NCBI GenBank assembly: GCA_023439305.1
Contig: JAEXOO010000034.1
Coordinates: forward strand, 1 to 36,036
DNA: 36,036 nucleotides
Direction of reading: 5' to 3'
Origin: Pseudomonadota bacterium
Lineage (GTDB): Bacteria; Pseudomonadota; Gammaproteobacteria; Burkholderiales; Burkholderiaceae_B
The notes under the pieces were generated by a model. That model had not been told where the DNA came from. It made no database searches and saw nothing but the letters and a program-made list of their open reading frames with translations. This document shows, in pieces, positions 1 through 7,605 of this stretch; the stretch's first letter is position 1, and each line of letters starts with the position of its first letter. Both the position numbers and the translations under genes were made by a program.

Positions 1-170
1 CCTGGGAGGCGAGCGACCCGCCGGAGTTCACGACGCGCCCGGCCACGCGAACCGACCAGGGCACCGGCGCGCAGCGCCGGCAAGCCGTCAGCCTGCCCCG
101 TTCAGGCCGCACCTTGAGCGGCGTCTATAGAAACCGGTTCTGCTATGAACGTCGGCATCCGAACGTCATT
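1..170. other. Left-edge segment, no gene called
   Basis: No gene can be named here. On the plus strand a frame is already open at position 3 and runs to a TAG at 207-209. Its first 40 or so codons end almost only in G or C, as real genes in this window do, so it could be the tail of a gene starting outside the window. Beyond about 120 the composition changes and the frame runs straight through the ect terminator, which makes the end of the frame hard to believe. No minus-strand frame with a start codon survives. A structured repeat occupies 59-93. Confidence 0.3.
59..93 (-). repeat. Copy 1 of a 35-nt structured repeat (inverted relative to copy 2)
   Basis: Read on the minus strand, these 35 nt match 35879-35913 (plus) at 33 of 35 positions. 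Both copies contain a 7-bp hairpin with loop TGC; here the arms are CCGGCGC and GCGCCGG. The two differences from copy 2 are partners in this stem (C-G here, T-A there). In the frame equivalent to the small ORF around copy 2, a TGA lies 12 nt upstream, so this copy is not in a comparable reading frame. No transposase is nearby. Confidence 0.75.
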
Positions 171-171
171 C

Positions 172-207
172 AAAAAAATGCCAGCCCACATTTAAGGGGC
201 TGGCATT
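172..207 (-). terminator. Intrinsic terminator of the ect operon
   Basis: The arms ATGCCAGCCC (178-187) and GGGCTGGCAT (197-206) pair perfectly around a 9-nt loop. On the minus strand the stem is followed at once by a run of T (plus-strand A run at 172-178). This is a standard intrinsic terminator about 85 nt past the ectD stop codon. Confidence 0.85.
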
Positions 208-239
208 AGGCGTGCGCGCAAGGGTCTGTCAGCAGTCTG

Positions 240-270
240 CCCCCCCTTGGGTAAACATCCCAAGGGGGGG
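240..270. other. Perfect 12-bp hairpin downstream of ectD
   Basis: The arms CCCCCCCTTGGG (240-251) and CCCAAGGGGGGG (259-270) are perfectly complementary around a 7-nt loop. It begins 22 nt past the ectD stop and has no T run on either strand, so it is not a classical terminator by itself. It may protect the 3' end of the ect mRNA or assist the true terminator at 172-207. Confidence 0.7.
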
Positions 271-292
271 CAAACTACAACAGTAGACGGCT

Positions 293-1222
293 CTAGTTCT
301 GCCGATCCAGCAGACGGCCTTGCAGCGGCTTCAACATCGTGAAACGATCGCGTGTCGCCACATGTTCGGGCCTGGGATCCAGGCCGTACTTGGGGTCGTG
401 CACGCAATTTTCCATGCTGTTGTACACCGTGAAGACATTGGCGCGCGGCCAGGGCGAGATATTACTGGCCGAGCCATGCATGGTGTTGCAATCAAAAAAG
501 ATCACCGAGCCGGCCTTGGCCGTGACCGCCTCGATACCGCCTTTGTCCACCAGGAGCCGCAGGCTGATGGGATCAGGCACGCCATACTCCTGCTTGCGCA
601 GCGATTCCTTGTAATGATTGTCGGGTGTCACGCCTTCGCAGGACACGAACTGCCGATGCGAACCCGGCACCAGCATCAAAGGACCGTTGCAGGCATTGTT
701 GTCGGTCAGCAGTACCGAGCAGCTCAGCGCCCGCATATGGGGCATGCCGTCTTCTATATGCCAGGTCTCAAAGTCCGAATGCCAGTAGAACTCCTTGCCC
801 GTGAAGCCAGGCTTAAGGTTGGCGCGCGACTGATGCACATACACCTCGGAGCCCAGGATCTGGCGAGCCACGTCCAGCACGCGCGGGTCGCGCACCAGAC
901 GGGCGATCAGGGGACTCAGCTCGTGAACACGGAAAATCGATCGCACGGCCTTGCTGCCTTTTTCCACGACGGCTTCTTCGCGATCCAGGATGCTCGAGTC
1001 GGCGCTCATGCCCTCCACCTCGGCCAGCAAGGACTGTACTTCCTGCCCGGAAAACAAATCCGGCAGCAACAGAAAACCGTTGTCCTCGTATTCCTGCAGC
1101 TGGCCGGCGGCCAGCGGCCGGCTGCCGACCGGCGTGTCGTACACCACGGGTTCCTGGCGGCTGACGATCGCCGCGCCCCTTGCAGTGCGCGACGCGTACA
1201 GGTCCGTCATAGTCACTGTCAT
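293..1222 (-). CDS. ectD: Ectoine hydroxylase (5-hydroxyectoine forming)
   Basis: Non-haem iron, 2-oxoglutarate-dependent dioxygenase that hydroxylates ectoine to 5-hydroxyectoine in the cytoplasm. The 309-aa product has the usual EctD length. It carries the EctD signature FYWHSDFETWHIEDGMP at 145-161. The iron ligands read as H148, D150 and H249, and R260 is placed to bind 2-oxoglutarate. The ATG at 1222 has an excellent ribosome binding site (AAGGAGGT, about 5 nt spacing); an in-frame ATG four codons later is less well placed. It is the last gene of ectR-A-B-C-D, separated from ectC by 19 nt, and two hairpins follow it. EctD converts only part of the ectoine pool in characterised bacteria. 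The family assignment is very secure. Confidence 0.97.
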   Translation of the reverse strand: MTVTMTDLYASRTARGAAIVSRQEPVVYDTPVGSRPLAAGQLQEYEDNGFLLLPDLFSGQEVQSLLAEVEGMSADSSILDREEAVVEKGSKAVRSIFRVHELSPLIARLVRDPRVLDVARQILGSEVYVHQSRANLKPGFTGKEFYWHSDFETWHIEDGMPHMRALSCSVLLTDNNACNGPLMLVPGSHRQFVSCEGVTPDNHYKESLRKQEYGVPDPISLRLLVDKGGIEAVTAKAGSVIFFDCNTMHGSASNISPWPRANVFTVYNSMENCVHDPKYGLDPRPEHVATRDRFTMLKPLQGRLLDRQN

Positions 1223-1241
1223 GATGACCTCCTTCTTGTGT

Positions 1242-1637
1242 TTACGTGGCGTCCGTCGCCAGGGGATAGACCCCCTTGGCGTCGTGCACCTCCTGCCCGG
1301 TCAGGGGCGGATTGAAAACGCAGATCACGCGCAGCGGCTTTTCCCCGCCACGCAGCCAATGCTCGTCATTCTGGTCCAGCGCATAGACCACGCCGGGGCC
1401 CAGGGCGTACTTCTTGCCATCGGCGATGGTTTCGATTTCGCCGTCGCCTTCCACGCACCAGACCGCCTCCAGGTGATTCTGGTAATGGATATGCGTCTCG
1501 GTGCCGGGAAAGATGACGGTTTCATGGAAGGAAAACCCCATGCCGTCCTTTTTGAGCAGCACGCGCCGGCTAACCCAATTGTCGGTGCGCACTTCGTCGC
1601 TCGTTCCAATGACGTCTTTTACATTTTTGACCAGCAT
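1242..1637 (-). CDS. ectC: L-ectoine synthase
   Basis: Cupin-fold enzyme that cyclises N-gamma-acetyl-L-2,4-diaminobutyrate to ectoine with loss of water. The 131-aa product begins with the typical EctC N-terminus (MLVKNVKDVIGT). The metal ligands known from Paenibacillus lautus EctC are present at the same numbers: E57, Y85 and H93. A longer frame reaches back to 1694, but the ATG at 1637 fits the family length and has a GGAGGAG site about 8 nt upstream. This ATG shares one base with the ectB stop (TGATG), so translation of ectC is probably coupled to ectB. Confidence 0.97.
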   Translation of the reverse strand: MLVKNVKDVIGTSDEVRTDNWVSRRVLLKKDGMGFSFHETVIFPGTETHIHYQNHLEAVWCVEGDGEIETIADGKKYALGPGVVYALDQNDEHWLRGGEKPLRVICVFNPPLTGQEVHDAKGVYPLATDAT

Positions 1638-2944
1638 CAGCGTGCTCCTCCCATTTTCAATACCCGCGCCTTGGCGCCGCGCTGCGACAGACACTGCGCC
1701 ACACTGCGCTCAATAATGTTCAACCCTTGCGACAGCTCCTCGCTGCTGATGGTGAGAGCGGGCAGCAGCTTGAGCACTTCGTCGTGGGCGCCCGATGTCT
1801 CGATAACCAGTCCGTGCTCGAACGCCTGAGCCGCAATCTTGTTGGCCAGACCGTCGCCAACCGGGGTGACCAGACCTTGAATCAAGCCGCGGCCGCGCAC
1901 GCTCAAGCCCGTGTCGGGATAGCTGTGCACCAGGTTCTCCAGCCAATCGCGCACCTGGCGCTCTTTGGCCTGGACTTCGCTTTCGAAGGCGTCGTCCGCC
2001 CAATAGGTTTCCAGCGCCTGGGCTGCCGTCACAAACGCCAGGTTGTTGCCGCGGAAGGTGCCATTGTGCGCACCCGGTTTCCAGATATCCAGTTCAGGAC
2101 GCAGCAGCACCAGCGACATGGGCAGGCCAAAGCCCGACAGGGACTTGGAGAGCGTGATGATGTCAGGGCTGATGCCCGCCTGCTCGAAGCTGAAGAAACG
2201 TCCGGTGCGCCCGCAGCCGACCTGGATATCGTCAATGATCAGCAGCATATCGTGCTCGCGGCACAGACGCTGCAGTTCGCGCAGCCAGCGCTGGGTCGCC
2301 ACATTTACTCCGCCTTCACCCTGCACGGTTTCCACGATGACAGCCGCTGGATGATCCAGCCCGCTGCTGGGATCTTCCAGCATGCGCTCCAGGTAGGCCA
2401 TGGTGTTGACGTCAGGCCCCAGATAACCGTCGTAGGGCATGAAGGTGGTATTGCCCAGCGCCACGCCGGCGGCGCGACGGAATTTGGAGTTAGCCGTCGC
2501 CGCCAGGGAACCCGTGCTGACGCCGTGGAAACCATGCGTGAAGGAAATGATGTTCTGGCGTCCCTTGACCTGGCGGGCCAGCTTCAGCGCCGCCTCAACG
2601 GCATTGGTGCCGGTCGGACCCGTGAACTGCAAGCGGTATTCCCAACCTCGAGGCTTGAGCAGCACCCGGTCCACGGTTTCCAGAAAGTATTTCTTGGCAC
2701 TGGTCGCCATGTCCAGGCCGTGCACGACCCCATCGGTGTGCAGATAGTCGATCAGCTTGTCTTTCAGATGGGGATTGTTATGACCATAATTGAGCGTGCC
2801 TGCGCCACTGAAAAAATCAATGTACTGCCGCCCGCTTTCGTCTTCCAGCACGGAGCCCCGTGCTTTGTTGAAGACCACTGGGAAGGACCGGACGTAGCCT
2901 CTGACCTCGGACTCCATCCGGTCGAATATTTTTAAGTCAGTCAT
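1637..2944 (-). CDS. ectB: L-2,4-diaminobutyrate:2-oxoglutarate aminotransferase (ectoine pathway)
   Basis: PLP enzyme of the class III aminotransferases. It transfers an amino group from glutamate to L-aspartate 4-semialdehyde, giving L-2,4-diaminobutyrate, the first committed step of ectoine synthesis. The 435-aa product shows the cofactor-binding stretch IIDDIQVGCGRTG (236-248) with D239, and the Schiff-base lysine K267 in LSKSLSGFG. The frame extends upstream to 2992, but the ATG at 2944 has AGGAGAGG just upstream and gives the expected start (MTDLKIFDRMESEVR). It lies 90 nt downstream of ectA and overlaps ectC by one base. No ectoine-specific aspartokinase gene accompanies the operon here. 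Confidence 0.97.
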   Translation of the reverse strand: MTDLKIFDRMESEVRGYVRSFPVVFNKARGSVLEDESGRQYIDFFSGAGTLNYGHNNPHLKDKLIDYLHTDGVVHGLDMATSAKKYFLETVDRVLLKPRGWEYRLQFTGPTGTNAVEAALKLARQVKGRQNIISFTHGFHGVSTGSLAATANSKFRRAAGVALGNTTFMPYDGYLGPDVNTMAYLERMLEDPSSGLDHPAAVIVETVQGEGGVNVATQRWLRELQRLCREHDMLLIIDDIQVGCGRTGRFFSFEQAGISPDIITLSKSLSGFGLPMSLVLLRPELDIWKPGAHNGTFRGNNLAFVTAAQALETYWADDAFESEVQAKERQVRDWLENLVHSYPDTGLSVRGRGLIQGLVTPVGDGLANKIAAQAFEHGLVIETSGAHDEVLKLLPALTISSEELSQGLNIIERSVAQCLSQRGAKARVLKMGGAR

Positions 2945-3034
2945 GTTTCCTCTCCTGGTTGTAGGACGCCCCTCCTCGAACCGGCTAAGCATGATGCGGC
3001 GCCGGCTTGAACGTCCTGTTGCGTAGGGATCCCC

Positions 3035-3589
3035 TCAGGCAGCGCCAAAGGGTCCGATTCGTAACAGAGGTTCAGCGTCGTGGGCCTGTTGGCCGAACAA
3101 CGTTGATTGAAAAAATTCCTGTTCGCGCAGCGGCGCCTGCCAACGCCGCGCAAAGGCCTTGAACAGCGCGCGTGAAGCCTGGTTGTCCGGACTGACCGTG
3201 GTTTCCAGATAGCGCAGCGCGCCGGTATCGAGGCGCGACTTCAGATGATCCAGCATGGCTTGGCCCAGACCCTGGCCGCGGGCGCGCTCATGCACGGCTA
3301 CTTGCCAGACAAACAGCACATCGGATTTCTGCGGCAGAAAATAGCCTGAAATGAAGCCGTCCACCCGGCCGCCGCGCTCCGCGACCACGCAGGTCAGACG
3401 GAAATGCTCGCACAACAGCAAGTAGACATAGACGGAGTTGAGATCCAGAGGCGGACACTCTGCGATCAATTGATGGATGGCGGCGGCATCCTGTGCTTGG
3501 GGAGCCCGCAGCGTCAGTGCTGTGTCTGAAGCAGCGGGCCCCGCCGGGGCCGCTGTAGATGAAGGGGATGAGTCGGCGTGTACAGTCAA
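3035..3589 (-). CDS. ectA: L-2,4-diaminobutyrate N-gamma-acetyltransferase
   Basis: GNAT-fold enzyme that acetylates L-2,4-diaminobutyrate from acetyl-CoA, the second step to ectoine. The core has the EctA features CPPLDLNSVYVYLLL (45-59), the acetyl-CoA loop RGQGLG (104-109), LETTVSPDNQASRALF (128-143) and the C-terminal LLRIGPF. The first 25 or so residues are low-complexity and rich in S, A and P, as the variable EctA N-terminus often is. No ATG or GTG precedes the conserved core, so the start appears to be TTG at 3589, which overlaps the ectR stop codon by two bases. No clear ribosome binding site is seen, which suggests translation by coupling to ectR. Function is sure; the start is less so. 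Confidence 0.93.
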   Translation of the reverse strand: MTVHADSSPSSTAAPAGPAASDTALTLRAPQAQDAAAIHQLIAECPPLDLNSVYVYLLLCEHFRLTCVVAERGGRVDGFISGYFLPQKSDVLFVWQVAVHERARGQGLGQAMLDHLKSRLDTGALRYLETTVSPDNQASRALFKAFARRWQAPLREQEFFQSTLFGQQAHDAEPLLRIGPFGAA

Positions 3590-4113
3590 ACCGCTAGCCC
3601 GGATTCAGGGGGCACGTCACCCTCCGGGACCTCCAGTATCGGCGATACGGCGTCCCCGGCCTCCACGGGCGACTCCGGATCTGAATCAATCAAGCGGACG
3701 ATGCGCTCCAGTGACAAGGTCATGGTGGCCTGCTCCAGCTCGGGCAGTTCCTTCAAGGCATCGGCCAGTTTCTTCTGCAGAGGCGAAGGCGTGTCACGTG
3801 CCAGTTCCACGCCTTCAGGGGTCGCGCTGACGAATACGATGCGACGGTCTTCCCGGCCGCGTTCGCGCAACACCAGCTTCTTGTCTTCCAGACGATCCAG
3901 AATGCCCACCACCGTACTGGGGCTGACATGCATCTCACGGCTGATCGCCGTGGCAGTCAAGGGCCCTTTCTCGATGATAGTGCGCAAGCAGATCAGTTGT
4001 GGCGCCGTGATGTTGCTGTAAGCGGACAACTGCCTGGAATGCAGGGCAATGGAGCGGGTAATACGACGCAGTGCCCGCAGGATGCGCAAATCGTATTGTT
4101 GATCAGTAGTCAT
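3586..4113 (-). CDS. ectR: MarR-family regulator of ectoine synthesis
   Basis: 175-aa MarR-type transcription factor, first gene of the ect operon. The winged helix-turn-helix spans roughly 50-100 (LTATAISREM, then STVVGILDRLEDKKLVLRE) and ends with the wing motif GREDRRIVFV. The C-terminal 30 residues after the dimerisation helix are acidic, P/E/S-rich and probably disordered. Known EctR1 proteins of halotolerant methylotrophs repress ect genes by binding next to the -10; by analogy this protein should bind the inverted repeat at 4135-4159 and so control its own operon. The ATG at 4113 follows the sigma70 promoter at 4160-4188. Whether it senses salt or a ligand cannot be read from the sequence. 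Confidence 0.88.
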   Translation of the reverse strand: MTTDQQYDLRILRALRRITRSIALHSRQLSAYSNITAPQLICLRTIIEKGPLTATAISREMHVSPSTVVGILDRLEDKKLVLRERGREDRRIVFVSATPEGVELARDTPSPLQKKLADALKELPELEQATMTLSLERIVRLIDSDPESPVEAGDAVSPILEVPEGDVPPESGLAV

Positions 4114-4134
4114 TTAATTTGCCAAACAAAATAA

Positions 4135-4159
4135 TTCAGCACAATTCATTCGTGTTGAA
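4135..4159. promoter_or_regulatory. Putative EctR operator, 25-bp imperfect inverted repeat
   Basis: The 25-bp sequence starts TTCAGCACAATT and ends GTGTTGAA. The two 12-nt half sites match at 9 of 12 positions in inverted orientation. It abuts the -10 hexamer and covers the expected transcription start, an ideal place for repression. The link to EctR is inferred from position and from known EctR1 sites. Confidence 0.6.
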
Positions 4160-4188
4160 ATAATAAGATCAAGAAAGATGTAAGTCAA
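4160..4188 (-). promoter_or_regulatory. Sigma70 promoter of the ectRABCD operon
   Basis: On the minus strand the -35 is TTGACT (4188-4183), the spacer is exactly 17 nt, and the -10 is TATTAT (4165-4160). Transcription should start near 4153, giving a leader of about 40 nt before ectR. No comparable promoter was seen before ectA, B, C or D. Confidence 0.75.
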
Positions 4189-4283
4189 ACAGGTTTGGTC
4201 GGCAGGATACACCTGGAAACAAACCTAGGCCTGCTTTGGCCCAATGTTGCGTTGTTTACCGACATCGCCCCGCACCGTGCAGC

Positions 4284-4311
4284 AAAAAAAACCTGCCCGC
4301 AGGCAGGTTTT
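4284..4311 (-). terminator. Intrinsic terminator of tldD
   Basis: The arms AAAACCTGCC (4288-4297) and GGCAGGTTTT (4302-4311) pair around a 4-nt loop. On the minus strand a run of eight T follows. It lies about 25 nt past the tldD stop and upstream of the ect promoter, so it insulates the two transcription units. Confidence 0.88.
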
Positions 4312-4334
4312 CATGTGGCTGACATACAGGCGGT

Positions 4335-5795
4335 TCAGGCGGTTCCACCCACCGTCAGATTTTCCATGCGCACAGTGGGTATGCCTACGCCGACCGGCAC
4401 GCTCTGCCCTTCCTTGCCGCAGGTGCCCACCCCTGGGTCCAACTGCATGTCATTCCCTATCATGCTGACCTGGTTCATGGCGTCGGGACCATTGCCGATC
4501 AAGGTCGCACCCTTGACGGGATACTGCAGCTTGCCATCTTCGATGACCCAGGCTTCGGAGGCGGAAAACACGAACTTGCCACTGGTGATGTCCACCTGCC
4601 CGCCACCGAAATCCACCGCATACAGGCCTTTCTTGACCGAAGCGATGATTTCCTGCGGGTCTTTGTCGCCGCTGAGCATGAAGGTATTGGTCATGCGCGG
4701 CATGGGCAGGCTGGCATAGGATTCGCGCCGGCCGTTGCCGGTGACGGCCGTTTCCATCAGGCGGGCATTGTGTGTGTCCTGCAGATAGCCCTTCAGGATT
4801 CCGTCCTCGATCAGCACGGTACGCTGAGTCTGATTGCCTTCGTCATCGATATTGAGCGAACCGCGGCGGTTGGCCAAAGTACCGTCATCCACGACGGTAA
4901 CGCCCTTGGAGGCTACGCGCTCGCCGATACGACCGGAAAAGACACTGCTGCCGCGCCGGTTGAAATCACCTTCCAGGCCATGGCCCACGGCTTCGTGCAG
5001 CATCACACCGGGCCAGCCCGGTCCCAGCACGACGGTCATCTGGCCTGCCGGGGCAGGACGCGCATCCAGATTAGTCATGGCCGAGCGCACGGCCTTGTCG
5101 ACATAGGTGCGCAGCAGATCATCCGAGAAATACGACAGATCCACACGGCCGCCGCCGGACGCCGAGCCGCGTTCACGCCGGCCATTCTGCTCCACGATCA
5201 CCGACAGCGACAGATGCACCAGAGGACGCACATCGGCGGCCAACCGGCCGTCGCTGCCAGCCACCAGCACCACGTCGTATTCAGCGCCCAGGCTCGCCAT
5301 GACCTGAATCACCCGCGGATCGGCCGCGCGCGCCAGAGCATCGAGTCGGCCCAGCAAGGCGACTTTGTCAGGTGCCGACAGGCTGCTGATGGGATCGGCA
5401 TCTGTATATAGAACAGGCCGGGTCAAGGTGGATGGCACCAGTATGCCGCTGCGACCATTGCCGCCCTGACGGGCGATAGAGCGCACCACGCGCGCCGACG
5501 ACAAGAGCGCATCTTCGCTGATGGAATCGGAATAGGCGAACGCGGTTTTTTCGCCGCTTAGCGCCCGCACGCCCACGCCTTGCTCGATGGAAAAGCTGCC
5601 GCTCTTGACGATGCCCTCGTCCAGGCTCCAGCCTTCGCTGCGGGTGTACTGAAAATACAGATCGGCGTAATCGGCCTGATGGGTCAATATTTCGCTCAGT
5701 GCACTCGACAGATGCGATTCCGTCAGCCCCCAGGGCTCCAGCAGCAATCCTCGGGCGCAGGCCAATGCGTCAATGGCAGGGTCAACAAGCTTCAT
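4335..5795 (-). CDS. tldD: Metalloprotease TldD
   Basis: Zinc protease of the TldD/PmbA family (U62), which works as a TldD-TldE heterodimer in the cytoplasm. In enterobacteria it matures microcin B17 and degrades CcdA. The 486-aa product carries the metal site HEAVGH (267-272) followed by GLEGDFNRRGSSVFSGRIG, and the family's C-terminal stretch TCGKEGQSVPVGVG. The frame reaches a GTG at 5822, but the ATG at 5795 has AGGA about 10 nt upstream and gives the usual length. The partner gene tldE/pmbA is not in the window. It is transcribed alone, from somewhere in the long region 5796-6100, toward the terminator at 4284-4311. Confidence 0.95.
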   Translation of the reverse strand: MKLVDPAIDALACARGLLLEPWGLTESHLSSALSEILTHQADYADLYFQYTRSEGWSLDEGIVKSGSFSIEQGVGVRALSGEKTAFAYSDSISEDALLSSARVVRSIARQGGNGRSGILVPSTLTRPVLYTDADPISSLSAPDKVALLGRLDALARAADPRVIQVMASLGAEYDVVLVAGSDGRLAADVRPLVHLSLSVIVEQNGRRERGSASGGGRVDLSYFSDDLLRTYVDKAVRSAMTNLDARPAPAGQMTVVLGPGWPGVMLHEAVGHGLEGDFNRRGSSVFSGRIGERVASKGVTVVDDGTLANRRGSLNIDDEGNQTQRTVLIEDGILKGYLQDTHNARLMETAVTGNGRRESYASLPMPRMTNTFMLSGDKDPQEIIASVKKGLYAVDFGGGQVDITSGKFVFSASEAWVIEDGKLQYPVKGATLIGNGPDAMNQVSMIGNDMQLDPGVGTCGKEGQSVPVGVGIPTVRMENLTVGGTA

Positions 5796-6355
5796 TAATT
5801 TAATTCCTACTAACAAATTCACGACGCCCAGCCAGGGGCGTCAGGAACGAATCATTTCTGCCGGCGCGCGGCCCCTGGCCGGCGCATGGCGACCAGAGTG
5901 CCCGCCCGGGCTGTGTCCATGACTGCATTAAAACAGAATGCGCCCCAGTGCGCGACGAACTTGTCTCGCCGAGGTCGCCGCCCGGCGACACCTTGCCGCC
6001 TACGTGTGAGTGACAAGCTATTGTCAAACAAAGGCAATGTACGACAGATTGTGATTATGGATGCAAAGCGTTTCGAATTGATCCCGCGTTAACCTATATA
6101 GCTATACCATTTCCATATAAACCCATTCAAATTTATGATGACCCCTGATTAGCATAAATAATCACCAAGCTTTCCTATTCAATCGATGGGCATATGGATT
6201 ACAAAGAAAAATTGAATTGACAATGAAAAGTTAATTTTTTTTCATAGGCTCTTATATTTTTCAAAAAATCAAAGTACACTGTTTTCGCATGATAAACACG
6301 CGCTCGCAAAGGCAGCGTTTATCAGATAATTACAATCATCAAACAGGAATCCCAC
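5796..6355. other. 560-bp intergenic region between tldD and hns
   Basis: No gene is supported here. The left half (5796-6080) is GC-rich; short frames on both strands match nothing I know and lack good ribosome binding sites. It should hold the tldD promoter, but no clean -35/-10 pair was found. The right half (6090-6300) is strikingly AT-rich against the rest of the window, with A and T runs (for example 6231-6242) and a TTGACA at 6217-6222 that has no good -10 at 17 nt. This half is probably the regulatory region of hns and a likely H-NS binding site. Confidence 0.7.
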
Positions 6356-6703
6356 ATGTCCGTCGAAACATACAGCTCTGCCAAACAGAAGATAGAAAAA
6401 GAGATTCTGCGTTTGCAAAAGCAGATGAAATCCCTGAAGGTCAAACAACGTCGTCCCGTGATCGCGTCTATCGTGAAATCCATGCAGGACAACGAGATCA
6501 CCCTGGAAGAAGTGGCGGAGGCTCTGGAAAACACGGCCAAGCGCGGCCCTTCCGCTGCTGCCGGCGCTCCCAAGGCCAGCCTGCCTCCCAAGTACCGTCA
6601 TCCTGAAACGCAAGACACCTGGACGGGCCGCGGCCGCCCTCCACGCTGGATCATCGATGCCGAGGCCCAAGGCCAGAGCCGCGACGATTTCCTGATCAAG
6701 TAA
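6356..6703 (+). CDS. H-NS family histone-like nucleoid-structuring protein (BpH3-like)
   Basis: Small nucleoid protein that binds AT-rich DNA and silences genes. The 115-aa product has the family layout: an N-terminal coiled coil for dimerisation (about 8-60, heptads rich in K, E and L), an A/P/S-rich linker (62-77), and a C-terminal DNA-binding domain with YRHPETQDTW (80-89) and the AT-hook-like GRGRPP (91-96). This matches the short H-NS proteins of Bordetella (BpH3). The ATG at 6356 has AGGA 7 nt upstream. It is monocistronic, with a strong terminator 20 nt past the stop. The AT-rich DNA just upstream suggests autoregulation. Confidence 0.93.
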   Translation: MSVETYSSAKQKIEKEILRLQKQMKSLKVKQRRPVIASIVKSMQDNEITLEEVAEALENTAKRGPSAAAGAPKASLPPKYRHPETQDTWTGRGRPPRWIIDAEAQGQSRDDFLIK

Positions 6704-6722
6704 ATTTTGTCGCCACACATGA

Positions 6723-6754
6723 AAAGGGACAGCATGCATATGCTGTCCCTTTCT
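6723..6754 (+). terminator. Terminator of the hns-like gene, possibly bidirectional
   Basis: The arms AAAGGGACAGCAT (6723-6735) and ATGCTGTCCCTTT (6740-6752) pair perfectly around GCAT. The plus strand ends TTTCTCGTTT. On the minus strand the stem is followed by TTTTCA, so it may also stop transcription from the lipoprotein gene that ends at 6792. Confidence 0.8.
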
Positions 6755-6791
6755 CGTTTATTCAAGGCCTTTTGCAATAAGGCGCTTATGT

Positions 6792-7445
6792 TTACCGTCC
6801 GTGTTTGGGAAGCTGATACTCAATATCAATCACCTGCCCGTTATTGCCGGGAAAACCATCAAATATGGCCTGGGACAAATAAGGCATCTGAACAGCCAGG
6901 TTTTCAGACTGACTATAGCTGACCGCCGAGGCGCGATAGACTTCAGCCTGTTGATTGCGCGTGTCCTTGATCACCACATTCAAGTAATTGCGATAGATAG
7001 TGACCGGCACATTGACGATCGGGGGCGAATAAAAGAAACCGCCGGCCCAGCCGTCATTGGGCGCGTAGTAGCCGCGTCCCATCCCCCACCCCATGGGGCC
7101 GTAAAAACTATCCGCATACTGAGGCACCCAGGTTTGCTCCTGGGGATTGCCATAATCCATTTCCACCACAAAACGAGCCGGCGCGCCCGCCTGGGCCTCG
7201 ACCAGCCCGGTCACCCCGATCGCCGCACGTACCGAATCGGAAAAGGACTGAAACTCCAGATTGCTGCGCTGGGCGTCAGTAACCGCCAGGCGATAGGTTT
7301 CGCCGTTCGTGTTCGCCGGCCAATGCTGGTAGCGCGTAAGCTTTGCCGACCAACTGGGCGCCGCGCAGCCCGTGGCGAGCAAGGCCAGCCCCAGGGCCGC
7401 GAAACGGACGGCCCGCAAAGAAAATACGGTAGAAGATAAAGTCAT
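6792..7445 (-). CDS. DUF4136-type lipoprotein
   Basis: Predicted outer-membrane or periplasmic lipoprotein of 217 aa. Residues 1-26 form a signal peptide with a hydrophobic core, and the lipobox LATGC places the lipidated cysteine at C27. The rest resembles DUF4136 proteins: about 150 residues with beta-rich segments, a G/Y/W-rich middle (GPMGWGMGRGYYAPNDGW) and a region YRNYLNVVIKD typical of the domain. The frame extends upstream to 7556, but the ATG at 7445 has AAGGA about 9 nt upstream and starts a proper signal peptide. It is divergent from pepN. The biological role is unknown. Confidence 0.8.
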   Translation of the reverse strand: MTLSSTVFSLRAVRFAALGLALLATGCAAPSWSAKLTRYQHWPANTNGETYRLAVTDAQRSNLEFQSFSDSVRAAIGVTGLVEAQAGAPARFVVEMDYGNPQEQTWVPQYADSFYGPMGWGMGRGYYAPNDGWAGGFFYSPPIVNVPVTIYRNYLNVVIKDTRNQQAEVYRASAVSYSQSENLAVQMPYLSQAIFDGFPGNNGQVIDIEYQLPKHGR

Positions 7446-7563
7446 GACATTCGTCCTTGAAGTTTCGCTCTTCTGGACAGAACACAAGCCTGCCAAAGCT
7501 TGGACCATGGAACGTGCATTTAGTTTACCGCTGCCCATCACCGCCCGCCCGATCAAACGACAT

Positions 7564-7569
7564 TACAAT
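7564..7569 (+). promoter_or_regulatory. Candidate -10 element for pepN
   Basis: TACAAT lies 36 nt before the chosen pepN ATG. No convincing -35 is found 16-18 nt upstream, so this rests on the hexamer and position only. Confidence 0.3.
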
Positions 7570-7605
7570 AGAAGAATCTTTTTTTGATTGTCGGAACAGG
7601 ATTAC

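Noticed and set aside
5800..6092. Short frames on both strands between tldD and hns
   Set aside because: No homology recognised, no ribosome binding sites, and they overlap each other.
6097..6106. Palindrome TATAGCTATA upstream of hns
   Set aside because: Ten bases of A/T-rich palindrome are expected by chance in this AT-rich stretch; no promoter geometry supports it as an operator.
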